From positions 5,518,001 through 5,582,000 of the forward strand of contig NC_134288.1 of the NCBI RefSeq assembly GCF_949628215.1: DNA of 64,000 bases. Reading direction: 5' to 3'. The notes beneath the pieces are model-generated. The model had not been told where the DNA came from. It saw only the letters and a list, made by a program, of their open reading frames with translations, and made no database searches. The stretch comes from Phalacrocorax aristotelis (taxonomy: Eukaryota > Chordata > Aves > Suliformes > Phalacrocoracidae). Shown here in pieces: positions 38,221-49,190 of this stretch. The translations under genes and the position numbers were made by a program. Positions within the stretch are counted from its first letter, which is position 1; the number at the start of each line of letters is the position of its first letter.

Positions 38221-41200
38221 ATAGTGTGGCCCGCTGGAGCAGGGCAGCCATCGTACCGGGCACTGGGGAGGCCCCACCTCGAATGCTGGGCTCAGGTTTG
38301 GGCCCCTCGGGACAAGAAGGCCCTTGAGGGGCTGGAGCGTGTCCAGAGAAGGGCAGCGGGGCTGGGGCAGGGTCTGGAGCACAAGTGTGCTGGGGGGCGG
38401 CTGGGGGAGCTGGGGGGGTTTAGCCTGGAGAAGAGGGGGCTGAGGGGAGCCCTTCTCGCTCTCTGCAGCTGCCTGAGAGGGGCTGGAGTGAGGGGGGGGT
38501 TGGTCTCTGCTCCCAAGTAACAAGTGATAGAACAAGAGGAAATGGCATCAGGGGAAGTTTAGATTGGATATTAGGAAAAATGTCTTCACTGCAAGAGCAG
38601 TCAGGCATTGGCACAGGCTGCCCAGAGAGGTTGGGGAGTCACCGTCCTTGGAGGTGTTCAGAAAACATGTAGATGTGGCACTTCACAGGCTATGGTTTAG
38701 GAGGCCTGGGGGTGTTGCGTTGATGGTTGGACCTGATGATCCTAGAGGTCTTTTCCAACCTTAATGATTCTATGATTCTATACTCACAGCCCAGATGGCC
38801 GGGCCCAGAGCAACCTGCTGCGGCAACCCTGGCTGGGCCAGGTACTCCCCGGGGGTATCTTTTGTACCCCACTATTCTCTTAATTTCTTCATATTTTTGT
38901 GGTAAAATGGAAGTGAGAGGATACAGCTGCAGGGTGAGAGGTTTGGACTGCAGCACCTTGGCAGACTGTGGCTGTGAACCAGTGTCCAGGATCAGATTTC
39001 GAGAAGGACATTAAATATGATTAGTTTTGCGTAGTGCTCGTTGACTACTTGTTTTGTATACCTAACTGAGCTGAGTTGCTCCTCAGACCATCAGGCCTTT
39101 TGCCTGCTTGACAACGCCTGTTTGAAAGTTCTACCTAATGCTGAACTAAACTTCCACCAGTTTTCACTCACGCTTCACCTCCTCGTTGCATAGGTTTTTG
39201 GTTACTTAGGTCTTTAGTAATTCCTATATGCTTTTAAAAATTCGTTCTCCTCCACCCTTAGGAGTTTATTCTGTGGTTGACTTAACACTGCTGTAAAGAA
39301 GACTTCTTTTTTGCTCTCTTAAGCACTAGATATAATTTAACTTACATGATTAATAGCCTGCACATAAAGTGCTTTCTCATTGTTACTTTGGCAGAGTTCT
39401 TGCTGATGTTCAAAAGCAGAAGCAAAGATAAGTACCCCCGGATTTTCTTTTCATACCTTTATTATTATTCTTTTCTCGTCTCTTACAGGGTTGTGTTGAT
39501 CATCCAGTTGTTTTGACAGAAGCAGTGTGCAATCCTCTGTATTCAAGACAAATGATGTCAGAGCTCCTCTTTGAATGTTATCAGGTGCCAAAAGTGTCCT
39601 ACGGTGTGGATAGCTTGTACAGTTTTTACCACAACAGGAGGCAGAACTGGCCCTGCAGTGGTTTGGTAATATCTTCAGGTTATCAGTGTACCCATATTTT
39701 GCCAGTCTTAGAAGGCAGGTGAGTTCTTGGTGTCTTAAGTACAATGCAGCCTCTCTTTGTCAGTCATTGATTTTCCAGTGTTCAGTTACCTGTTCCTCTA
39801 GCGTTCAGTGTTCCGACTCCTGCAGTATACGCTCTTATCAGGTCTTAATTTATGCTGAAGAAAAAACTAGGTCTGCAGATTTTGCTAAGTTTTGCTGAAT
39901 TTTGAATGGAAGTAGTAGTGCTGTCCTTGTACGTATCTTATTTTTAGTTGCTCTTCATTTATAGATCTATACTTTCAAAAGTTGAAGGGGATATCTGCCC
40001 CAACTAAGATCAGACGTTAAAAAATGTATGTTAGGTTTTAAAGCAGCTTTGGGACAAAAGAAAGTGCTCTGTGAGATTTTTGCAGTTCCTGGGGCTGTTA
40101 TAATTCTGATTTTGCTGCTGTGTTGCTCTACTCTTTTTTATTTTAGCCTTACTGCGGGGAATGGCTTTATGATGTCTAGCAAATACTTCAGATTTTCTTG
40201 GGTTACACCTGGCCAACTGTGAAATGTTACAAAGGTTAAAGGGACTACTTTTGCTCCACTAACTATCACTTTCCTTCTCAAAACAGAACATTTCCTTGCT
40301 GTAGCCAAAATTATTTAGCGTTTGGATTTTTTTAAAGCAGAACAGAAGTTTTCAGAAAGTATCTGCAAAAAACCAAGCAGTGATTGTGCTTTTTGTCTGA
40401 GAAAAGCAGATGTGTTAGATCCTCTGCTAACTGAATCTTGAAATATATATCTGTGAATATTCACCTGTATACTTGACGTGTCGGAAATTAACTAACACTT
40501 GGGAAAGTAGGTGGTCTGTTTTATGCTGAACTTGTGGTTCTCTCAGTTGTGTCTCTTTGAGTTTTCAGGTTGGATGCTAAAAACTGCAAACGTATTAATC
40601 TTGGAGGGTGTCAAGCAGCTATGTATCTCCAACGCCTCCTTCAGCTGAAATACCCAGGACATTTTGCTGCCATCACTCTCAGTCGCATGGAGGAAATACT
40701 GCATGAGCATAGCTACATTGCAGAGGACTATATAGAAGGTAAACCCACCTGTTTTCACCGCTAGATTTTACCAGTTTACCACTAGATAGTGTTCATCCAA
40801 ACTTAGTTTTGTCCTCTATATGCCTTGTACTCAAGTTGGCTGGGGTTCTGGCAGAAATACTCTAGTACTGTTTTGCTTTCTTTATAGCTGTCTTTCTGAT
40901 AATCTACCTCATGGGAAATGCTTGGCAACAGTTTCAAATTTAACATTGAGATAGAAACAAAATAAATTACAAAAAAGAAAATCTGTATTAGTTCAAATTT
41001 CTCTGTGAATAAACATTGGGATTATTTCAGAGGAAAATACTTTAAAATTAGTTTATTTTATTGATTACTTCCAGGAAAACATTAAATTGGTTAGGATGAT
41101 TTCTGCGTCTGGCCATGTTTCTTATCTCCTTTAAGGTTTCCAGAATTGCAGAGGGCACTTCTCATGACTTTTTGTGAATTAAAGACATTTTAAAATTTCA

Positions 41201-44200
41201 ATGGTTAATGTCATCTCAAGTAGCGGCCGAAGTGTTTTCTTAAATTTGTCACTTATGAAAGAGCCTGCAGGAGTCCTTAGAAATGTGTGAGAACTCTCCC
41301 TTACCTTGGGAAGAAAGAAGAGACATTAGCGTGCACTTCCCGCTTCTTAGTACGTTGTGTTTCCTGCATGCTGGAGATCAGAGCACTAAGAACCACGTGC
41401 AGTGAGTATGTGATGGGAGGGCAGTGCTCTGAGGGGGTAGCTAAATATGGGGGCAGCTCCCAAGAGGTGACAGAATCCTAGGGTGGACCGTTGTTGCCTT
41501 CTTTCTTCTAAGTTTGAACTTCATGTGGAGCACGTACAACATATAAGTCATTGTTTTCAGCCTGGCAAAACAGCTATTTTGCTTTCAAAACATTCAGAAC
41601 TACAGAAGTGGCGGTCTGCAGAGTACTATGAGAACAACGTGCACAAGATGCAGCTGCCTTTCTCTAACAAACTGCTGGGAAGCACTCTGACATCAGAGGA
41701 AAAGCAGGAGAGGCGGCAGCAGCAGCTACGTCGGCTTCAAGAACTCAATGCACGTCGTCGAGAGGAGAAGCTGCAACTTGACCAAGAGAGGCTGGACCGG
41801 TTACTGTACGTACAGGTAATCAAGGGAAGTTTTCTGTGTGATCTTGTGGGAGGAGGGCTGGCTGCCCTTGGACCTATATCAGAGAAGGTCATGAATTGCT
41901 GTAAGGGAGCTACAACTGTCCTGTGTGGTTTCTGATAGGAGCTTTTTAAGGTTACTTGCACAATAAAAGAGAGAGATGCAGAGGATGCTTCCAGGTTCTG
42001 AACAGTACTCCTTTTGTGAAATATCTTGAACGCTGCCGAAGCGTGCACGTCGTAATATCTAGTAATGAAGGCAAAGTGTCTGTACACACACAGTTGACAG
42101 GTAGTTGATTACCCCGTGTTGTGCATCACAGCTAACTCTGATCTGTCTGCAGGAACTTTTAGAAGATGGTCAAATGGATCAGTTCCACAAAGCTTTGGTG
42201 GAGCTGAACATGGATTCTGCAGAAGAACTTCAGTCTTACATCAACAAATTGAGTCAATCTGTTGAACAAGCGAAGCAGAAAATCCTGCAGGCTGAAGTCA
42301 ATATTGAAGTAGATGTTGTGGACAGCAAGCCAGAGGTACAATGTTTTCACCAAGTTAATCTTCTTATGTCAGAGAGAATAAGTTTCTATGCTTGAAAATG
42401 TGCCCCTTCAGACTTTTAACATACTGTTAATTTGCCAAGTTGTTAATTTGGCAACTGCTTCCCTCTTTTCCAGCTTTCCTATGCAGCTACAGAAAGCGAC
42501 AGTTTTGGTTTTACCGAGTGGCTGAAATCTATAATCCTTGTGCTGTTCTGCACTGTGCTCTGGGACATATCGTTTGATTCCATGTAGTTCTAGGCATAAT
42601 CTTTAGGCTTCCTAACAGTAGCTGAAGTATATAGTTACATGAAATCAGTAAGTTTTCTTAAAAGTTTCTTGCATGTCTTGGAGAAGAAGAAAATACCCTT
42701 ACTGGGTCAGAGGAGGTACCGCTGAAGGGACTGCTCCTTCCCTTTGTACACTTATTCCTGGCAGCCACAGTCCTTACTTAAAGTTGACTTGATTAGAGGG
42801 TTGTAAATGCAGCAGCTAGCATAGTGATTTTGTTCATACTTTAAACGAACCTCTAACTCTCCTGTTGCATTAATTTTGGTGAAATAAATGGGCCTGGTAT
42901 GGTAAAGGTTTTGTGTTGGGTTTTTGGTTTGGGGTTTTTTTTTTAGTGTCTGACAATTAAATGACCTGGAGTTTGAAGTACTTCAATTTCAAGTGGTTAT
43001 AAGAACAGTAATAAAGATAGAGAAGAGCCTATCAAGCTTTTTGTTAAAAAAAAAGTTTTAATTTCTGTTTCTCCCTTTCAGGTGCAGAGAAATTTATGGT
43101 GAACAGCTAACCCTTTGCCTTCTTTTAGGCTATCTTTTTTTGGGGCAGTTAAGCAGCATATTCTGTTCTGTTTACTTAACAATGAAAGATTAATTGCTAC
43201 ACTTGGTTGTTGGAGTTGTCTTGAAGATGAGGAGCTTATTTGTCTGCTTTGCCAGACTAATACACGCCCAGCACATAGCAGCTGCTTCTAAGAGATGGTC
43301 TAAGGCTGTTTGTGCATTTGGCTGAAATTGCCTTTCAAGTCACATAAGAGAGCTTTTTTAGTTATATCAGTCTTTGCTTAGGAAAAGGTAGAGGAAAAAA
43401 AGAAAATTGCAGCCTAGAGGAGAGTGGTGCCAGATATAGGAGATCTTGTGTCTTAATGGAACTTGAGATGTAGCCAAAACCAGCAGGTGAGCTGCTATCA
43501 TCTTGGTTATATTTTCCTTTTCCTTAACAAGAAAGTTTGTGTAAGCATTAGAATGATTGTGTTTGAGCAAAATGGAAGTAGATCGTGGGCTTACCATTGT
43601 GGTAAAGAAACGTCTTGCCTTCTGTCAAAAAAAAATGTTGTAGGAAGAGATAATTGAAAGACTGTCAGCAGCTCCTTGTAATTTTGCCCAGTGGTTGCGC
43701 CCAAGTTCCAACACGCCTGTTTTGGATCCCATGCTCCTCCTTGGTACTAGGTGTAATCTCAGACCTCGGAATGATTCGGCAAGCCTTTTTGTGCGGTCTG
43801 TGCTTTGTGAGAGAGCCTACAATTATCACCAAAACCATTTGCGAAGATGGGCCATCCCTCTGTGGCCATGTAAAGGAGACTGAAAGCTAATTAAGTTTTC
43901 CTAGGGTCTGTGCCAAATCTTCAGCAAAGTTCTATGTTTCTTTCTGTTGCTATGTTTCAGACAAAAAGAAATTTAAAAAATCATAAGTGTGGGAGATGAC
44001 TTCAGGTGACTGCCAGTCATTTGCTCTAACAATGAACAGTGCTTAAACTTCAGTTTGAGCAATTGCTTGACTTTTAAGTGGACCTAAGCTAGGGATTTCA
44101 GAATGTTTCCGTGATCTAGCTTTATCTTATCCTGGCATTGCTTGTCAGACATTACAACAAATGTTTCAAGTTTAAAATAACAAAATCAAATCTGTATCAA

Positions 44201-47200
44201 CAGAATCCCAAAGGTAACATTGTAACACAAAAATAAAGCCTATAATTAAAAGCTGTTCCTGCTTCACAACAGTGAAGTACTCCAGGGTTTTCAGTGATGC
44301 TGGGGCTTTGGGAGCATCTTCACATCTGTGTAAAATAGAAGGGCTTTTGGTATATCCCATGTGCAAATGCTAGGTTGCTGAAACTGTCAAAAATTGTGTG
44401 GTGGCTTTGTAGCTAGCAAATATTTGTTTTCCAGTCCCACACAAGCAATGCAGGGAATTTAATGGTAATTATAGAGCAGTTAGAGCTGCTGGGAGTGCAC
44501 CAAGTTTTAACCAACCTAAAAAGCTATTTTACTAAGTTTTAGTATGTTGTTATATTTAGCACATGGCTGGGTAGGATCCTGGCAGCCAGCCTGTTGACGG
44601 AGGCCTTTAATTTCTGAAGTGGCAACATGATAAATGTATTGAAAAGTGTTTGATTTTTATACTTTGAGTGAATGTTTGTCTTAACTCCTGTTTTCTAGGT
44701 TGTTCACCATTTTTATTTTTGTCTTCAGTGCTCTAGAACAGCGTATTTGGTTTCAGGCATGTTAAAGAGTTGAGATTTGAGGGAAGTGGGGTTGAATTTT
44801 CCAAATGTGTCACCTGAGCTAACCTACCTTAATATACCTTCTGTTTCCAGACTCCTGATTTGGATCCATTAGGCAGTGAACAGTCACTGGAGGATGTGGA
44901 AAGTATTAACGAGTTTGAACCTTTATTTGCTGAGGAACAGCCTGAAGTTGAGAAGCCTGTTGCTGCAGTGCAGGTTTGATTTCTATATCTACATCTCGTG
45001 CCAGAAGTTGCTCCCTCCAAGGTTGCCCAGCAAGTCTGCTAACATTTCTCCAAATGCAAACATTGTTTGCCTGCTCTTGGAAGAGAGGCTTTAACTATCT
45101 GAACAGGACATTAAGAAAGGAGAAGTCCTTGCAATCTTAGCTCGTGGTTTAGAGTGTGAACGTATCCCCTGTGCTCACCCTGCAGGCAGTGCCTTTTGTA
45201 GCAGTGCCATGTTATTAAGGGAGAAGAAAGCCCTGCTCATGTCTTTGTGTGTGTGATCAATAGCCCAGTATCACATTCCAGTGGACACAAGTCTCAACTT
45301 GTGAGGCTGAGCCTTAGGGTTGAGTGGCACCAAACAGAATAAAGTATAGGAAAAGTCCAGCTTCCTTGGCCTTTTGGAACTTTTTACAGCATGGCCCTTT
45401 CTCTGAGAGAGCTTTATGATCTGTGGTTTTTGTACAGAATTGTTTGGAAACTTTGCTTATTTTAGAATACTACTATTCTTTAACATAATTTTTCAGCACT
45501 GTCTAATCTCATCTTTTTAAAGCCCGTGTTTAACCTGGCAGAGTACCACCAGCTTTTCCTTGGCACTGAAAGAATCAGGGCTCCAGAGATTGTCTTCCAG
45601 CCCTCCCTGATAGGAGAAGACCAGGCTGGTATAGCAGAAACCATGCAATATGTCCTTGAGAGGTGGGTTGAAAAAGCTACTTGGCACTTACTTCAAATAA
45701 GGTAGTCTTGTTTTGATATCAGCTCTTGCAATACTGGTTACTTAACAATAATATGAGAAAATATGTTTGAATAGCTCTTTTTGGTGGGGTTGAGTGTTGT
45801 AGGTGAGACATATCTTCTTGTTCTGAAAGCCACGTGTAACTCTGCTTGTCTTATGTCAGATGGCTCCAAAATTTTTGGTTGATTATTCCATCAGTAAAAA
45901 ATTTTTAGGCACACATCTCCAACATACGTGTATTTATAAATGACATACAGGTACTACTGAACTGGTGTATAATGTACATTTTAAAATGTACACAAAAATA
46001 GAAATTAAAAAAGGATGAGATAAAGGTGAAGTACGCACTAATTTAATTAATTTATTTATTAACAGTACAAAAAATATCTTCTTCCTGCACCCCAGTGGAT
46101 TGTCTTGCACACACCCCACCTTGGAGACCCCTTGTAAATACCCATCCCTTGAAACAATGAGCTGGCAGTCTCTGTTTTTGCGAGACCAAATCAGGGATGA
46201 CATTTTTAAGTTATGATATAGGCACACTTGCTGGACAACGATTTTCAGACAACTTGGTATTAGCAAAATGCCACCTCTGAACTGTATGAACATACGAGAT
46301 TGCATTTTCTAAAATGTATAAATTCTAGCTCTATGGACTTGTTGATTTGTGGGGTACAGCACACAGAGTGCTTTAAGGATTTTCTTTTGCCATTCCCTGG
46401 ATTTCCAGAAAACAAATAACGCAGGTTTTCATGCTAGGGAAGTGAAGGAAGTTTCTCAAAGTGAATCCTGAAGTCAAGGTATCACCCCATAGCTGTTCAG
46501 TTCAGAGGGAGAAATGTCCTTGAGAAAGACTGAAGTTGATTTTCTGTTCCTTGTAGGTATCCGAAGGAGCAACAAGCTATTCTTGTCCAGAATGTTTTTC
46601 TCACTGGTGGAAATACAATGTACCCTGGACTGCAAGCCAGAGTCCAGAAGGAACTCCTTGAAATGAGGCCGTTCCAGTCATCTTTTCAGGTATGTTTATT
46701 GACGAGATGGTTACGTGAACCGTCCTTTCATCAGTGTTCAGAAGTAGTTCAGGTTGGGAGAGGTACAGAGCAGGTGTACTTATAGCATGGGAATGGAGAG
46801 TGTGTTATGGCAGGACACTGAAAACAGCTGTTTTGACCTGAGAAAATGAAGGTTAAGCAAAAATACTGTTGCTGTCTCTGGAGACATTGGAGTAGATGCC
46901 TTGGAAAAGGAAAACCTGCTTCAGCTAAAGGACCATGCATACAGAAGTGTGCTTGGCTGGAAATTTGATTTCTTAGGATTAGGACAGTTACTATCTGGAA
47001 CAAGCAACCTTTGTTAGGAGGAGTTGCAAAACCTGTGCTTCAAAACGAAGTTATGTGTTCAGTTTGCTACATGTAATGACTGTCTGGGACAGCAGCAAAA
47101 GAGGCTCAGTGAGTGTCTTACAAACCTGCGATCCCTTGCTACATTTTTAGTCACAAGCACGTTACAAGCTGGGCAAGTCCCAGAGTTTGCCATGCATTTT

Positions 47201-48362
47201 GTAAGGAGACTTGCAAGAGTCACCCTTGCTGTTCTGAAACCACCCTGTCTTCTCAAGTCTATGAACTTCCTGAATAGAAAATCAGGTTATAAACTGGGAA
47301 GAGAAGAAAAATCACTGCAAATATAATCTTGTGATTCCACAACCCTTGTTTTGAACAGTTACTGTATATAGCTGTGAGCCAGGGGTGACTGACAGAAACT
47401 TAGGTACAGCCATATACTTGGTAGTTTTAGGAAGGTTAGTGTTTGCCAAGTTTTGAGTGTGTAACTTGTGTCTATAGGAAGAAAATAGGCTTGTTTTCTT
47501 CTGCTTTTAATGTCACTGCTTTTAACTGAGTAAGAGCTTCCTTCTTTCCATTAAAATGCGTTCTGTAGTATGGTCCTATCAGAATTCTGTCACTTCACCG
47601 ATACCGCACTTGGGATTTACACAATGCCTGGTCTAGCAAGCCCATAGCTGAACCAGGAGAGCCATTCATGCTACAGTAATGGGAATAATTTAAACTGAAG
47701 TATGAATCTATACCAGTGGAAAGAGCATGTGTGGTCCTTTCCCACATACAGCGACTTCTTAGCCTGCAGTATTCCTCCCTGCTTGAAGTTTTGCTGGAGC
47801 ACTTGTTTTGGAGTACCGGCAACTCTTCCAGCATTGGCTTCTAGCTGTGAGGGCTGTTGGTTGCAAATGTGATACACCCGTGTGCTTTTTCAACCTGTAG
47901 AAACACAGCAGGCTCATGGAGAATTGAAGGTGAAAACACACTTCAAATCTATTCCTAACATCATTCTTCCCCAGAGGAACTGAATAATCGGCTCAAACTT
48001 CTGAAATTCAGTGGTTTGTGTCATATACTACTGTAATCAGGGTAAAAAGGGCTTTTCTCTGCTGGGTTGAATTGATGATGATGTCCTCTTTTCCTTCCAT
48101 CCAGGTTCACCTCGCTTCCAGTCCTGTTTTAGATGCCTGGTATGGAGCTAGGGATTGGGCAGTGGAACACATGACCCGTGAGGAAGGCTGGATAACCAGA
48201 AAAGACTACGAAGAAAAAGGGGGAGAATACCTCAAGGAACACTGTGCTTCAAATGTCTATGTTCCCATTCGCCTTCCAAAGCAGGCCCCACGGACAACAG
48301 AGGCATTAGCCCCTAGCAGAGTGCTGACATCCAGCGCAGGCAATCCTTGTGAGCAAGCGTAG
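37652..48362 (+). CDS. ACTR5: Actin-related protein 5 (ARP5), INO80 complex subunit
   Basis: Nine exons (37652-38038, 39489-39718, 40569-40738, 41598-41815, 42153-42335, 44851-44973, 45523-45662, 46557-46689, 48105-48362) give 1842 bases, 613 codons plus stop; human ACTR5 is about 607 aa. All junctions are GT-AG and in phase. ARP5 is a nuclear actin-fold subunit of the INO80 chromatin remodeller and works with IES6 in nucleosome sliding and DNA repair. Visible landmarks are the first phosphate loop [14 protein letters not shown] (about 36-49), the ARP5-specific charged helical insertion rich in Glu, Arg and Gln (about 294-335), an acidic linker (about 397-437), the second nucleotide-binding loop [11 protein letters not shown] (about 498-508), and the C-terminal YGARDWA and EYLKEHC blocks. 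The start ATG has A at -3 and G at +4. No break is seen, so the gene looks intact. Confidence 0.97.
38236..38785 (+). mobile_element. CR1 LINE 3' fragment in ACTR5 intron 1
   Basis: About 550 bases in plus orientation match the CR1 3' region, including GGCACAGGCTGCCCAGAGAG, GGACCTGATGATCCTAGAGG and a terminal ATGATTCTATGATTCTATA tail. The upstream part is unusually G-rich and runs into the ACTR5 CpG island. It is in the same orientation as the gene and wholly intronic. Confidence 0.9.
39489..39718 (+). CDS. ACTR5: ACTR5 exon 2
   Basis: It opens after CTCTTACAG and ends at GGCAG|GTGAGT, leaving two bases. It encodes residues 130-205, beginning [20 protein letters not shown], the actin-fold segment that is nearly invariant in ARP5. 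Confidence 0.97.
40569..40738 (+). CDS. ACTR5: ACTR5 exon 3
   Basis: It starts after TTTTCAG with one base completing an Arg codon and ends at GAAG|GTAAAC, leaving one base. It encodes about residues 206-262, including [20 protein letters not shown] and [17 protein letters not shown], which match the vertebrate protein closely. Confidence 0.97.
41598..41815 (+). CDS. ACTR5: ACTR5 exon 4 (ARP5-specific insertion)
   Basis: The acceptor ACATTCAG at 41597 was chosen because it supplies the two bases needed and gives ELQKWR, as in the vertebrate protein. The open frame further upstream is intron. The exon ends in phase 0 at ACAG|GTAATC. It encodes the charged helical insertion ([14 protein letters not shown] and following) that sets ARP5 apart from actin. 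Confidence 0.95.
42153..42335 (+). CDS. ACTR5: ACTR5 exon 5
   Basis: Sixty-one codons, phase 0 at both ends, between CTGCAG and GAG|GTACAA. It continues the ARP5 insertion with [20 protein letters not shown] and a second helical stretch ending VDVVDSKPE. Confidence 0.97.
43644..43889 (+). other. Open segment in ACTR5 intron 5, possible alternative last exon
   Basis: After a GTTGTAG that could act as acceptor, the plus strand is open for about 81 codons to a TGA, starting [11 protein letters not shown] and ending [11 protein letters not shown]. It would be phase-compatible with exon 5. Known ARP5 skips from exon 5 to exon 6, and this peptide has no match I recognise. A plus-strand AATAAA lies near 44,230. 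The acceptor lacks a good pyrimidine tract, so this may be chance. Confidence 0.15.
44851..44973 (+). CDS. ACTR5: ACTR5 exon 6 (acidic linker)
   Basis: Forty-one codons, phase 0 at both ends, after CTGTTTCCAG. It encodes the acidic linker with [15 protein letters not shown] before the C-terminal actin-fold part. The donor CAG|GTTTGA is weak, but no better in-frame donor gives the conserved [15 protein letters not shown] junction. Confidence 0.95.
45523..45662 (+). CDS. ACTR5: ACTR5 exon 7
   Basis: It opens after TTTTTAAAG and ends GAGAG|GTGGGT, leaving two bases. It encodes 46 codons including [20 protein letters not shown] and [17 protein letters not shown], the conserved return to the actin fold. 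Confidence 0.97.
45950..46320 (-). mobile_element. Possible old DNA-transposon fragment
   Basis: The minus strand of this intronic segment carries phrases such as CAAGACAATCCACTGGGGTG and a following AGAAGATATTTTTTGT block that remind me of hAT/Charlie-like non-autonomous elements. I see no terminal inverted repeats or target duplication, and the boundaries are guesses. Confidence 0.2.
46557..46689 (+). CDS. ACTR5: ACTR5 exon 8 (second nucleotide-binding loop)
   Basis: It starts after CCTTGTAG with one base completing Arg and ends in phase 0 at CAG|GTATGT. It encodes [14 protein letters not shown], the conserved actin-family loop, and KELLEMRPF. Confidence 0.97.
48105..48362 (+). CDS. ACTR5: ACTR5 exon 9 and stop
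   Basis: It opens after TTCCATCCAG. It encodes 85 residues: the C-terminal actin fold ([26 protein letters not shown] block) and a divergent Ser/Ala-rich end finishing EQA before TAG at 48360-48362, the same last residues as the human protein. Confidence 0.97.
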   Translation, partial: VHLASSPVLDAWYGARDWAVEHMTREEGWITRKDYEEKGGEYLKEHCASNVYVPIRLPKQAPRTTEALAPSRVLTSSAGNPCEQA

Positions 48363-49190
48363 CACCGCGCCCTTGTCACAGACTCTTGGATGGAGATAAC
48401 AGTGCAGAGAAAAGAAGAGTTACTGGGCTGCAGTCTGTAACTCATGGAGTGCAGGCTTCAGCCTAGCCGTGCTGGCTGCTCAGAGAGCGCTAAGCATCTC
48501 ATCCAGTCACTTGAACAAGGAGGACAAGCCAAGCTGGGGCATCAGCAGGGACGGTCGTGGCACTTGCAATGCTTGGTGCTGCTCAGGTGTAGCACAGGAC
48601 TGTGCATCAGCAAGGAGGGACAGAAGTGTGTTCCAGAGAAAAATACCATCCTATAACCTTTCATAGTAAGACTCAGGGTTTTTTGAGAGTGTATGTTTTA
48701 CAGCTTTTTTTATTTAATTAAAATGTACTGCTTTTATTGCATGATCCAGAAGCTGGGCTTGTATCAAGCGAGTCAGTCCAGCAGGTGTCTCCCTCGCCCG
48801 TCGCAGCGAGTGTTTGTCAGGACATGTTGGTCAGGACACATCTTGCTGCTGGAGGGGCTGATCGGTGTCTTTCCTCCTGAGGCCTCCTGCACTCGTGTCT
48901 TGTTTGATTTCCTGCCTGCTAAACCACTGTCGAATAAGGTGGGATTTCAGATACTTTTTGACTTTATTTATGTAAATAATGTTGATGCCTTGGTTGAAAC
49001 TGGAGACCTGGTCACATAAAGCGCTATTCAGCTATAAAGACAGAACCTGCCAAAAGGCGCAGTGCAGAAGGACAGCCAATTCTTGTGCAGTCCTTCGGTC
49101 GTTTTATAGGAGTGGTGGCAAGGCAGCTCTTGACTGATGGGACTTTTTTTATCAAAGTTGTTTTAACAATAAAGCAACCTTTTTGCTTTG
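48363..49190 (+). terminator. ACTR5: ACTR5 3' UTR with poly(A) signals
   Basis: An ATTAAA lies at 48717-48722 and a canonical AATAAA at 49168-49173, the latter followed by T-rich and GT-containing sequence. The main 3' UTR would be about 0.8 kb, with a shorter form of about 0.38 kb possible. Confidence 0.65.

Larger units (their letters stand above)
39719..48104 (+). other. ACTR5: ACTR5 introns 2-8
   Basis: The introns are short (about 0.3-2.5 kb). Introns 2, 3, 4, 6 and 8 hold nothing recognised. Intron 5 (42336-44850) contains an unexplained open segment at 43644-43889, and intron 7 (45663-46556) a possible old DNA-transposon fragment. The exon 6 donor, CAG|GTTTGA, is the weakest in the gene; all others are close to consensus. 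Confidence 0.85.

Noticed and set aside
41483..41597. Open frame extending ACTR5 exon 4 upstream
   Set aside because: The vertebrate protein goes directly from the exon 3 end to ELQKWR. The acceptor at 41597 gives that junction in phase, so the upstream codons are intron.
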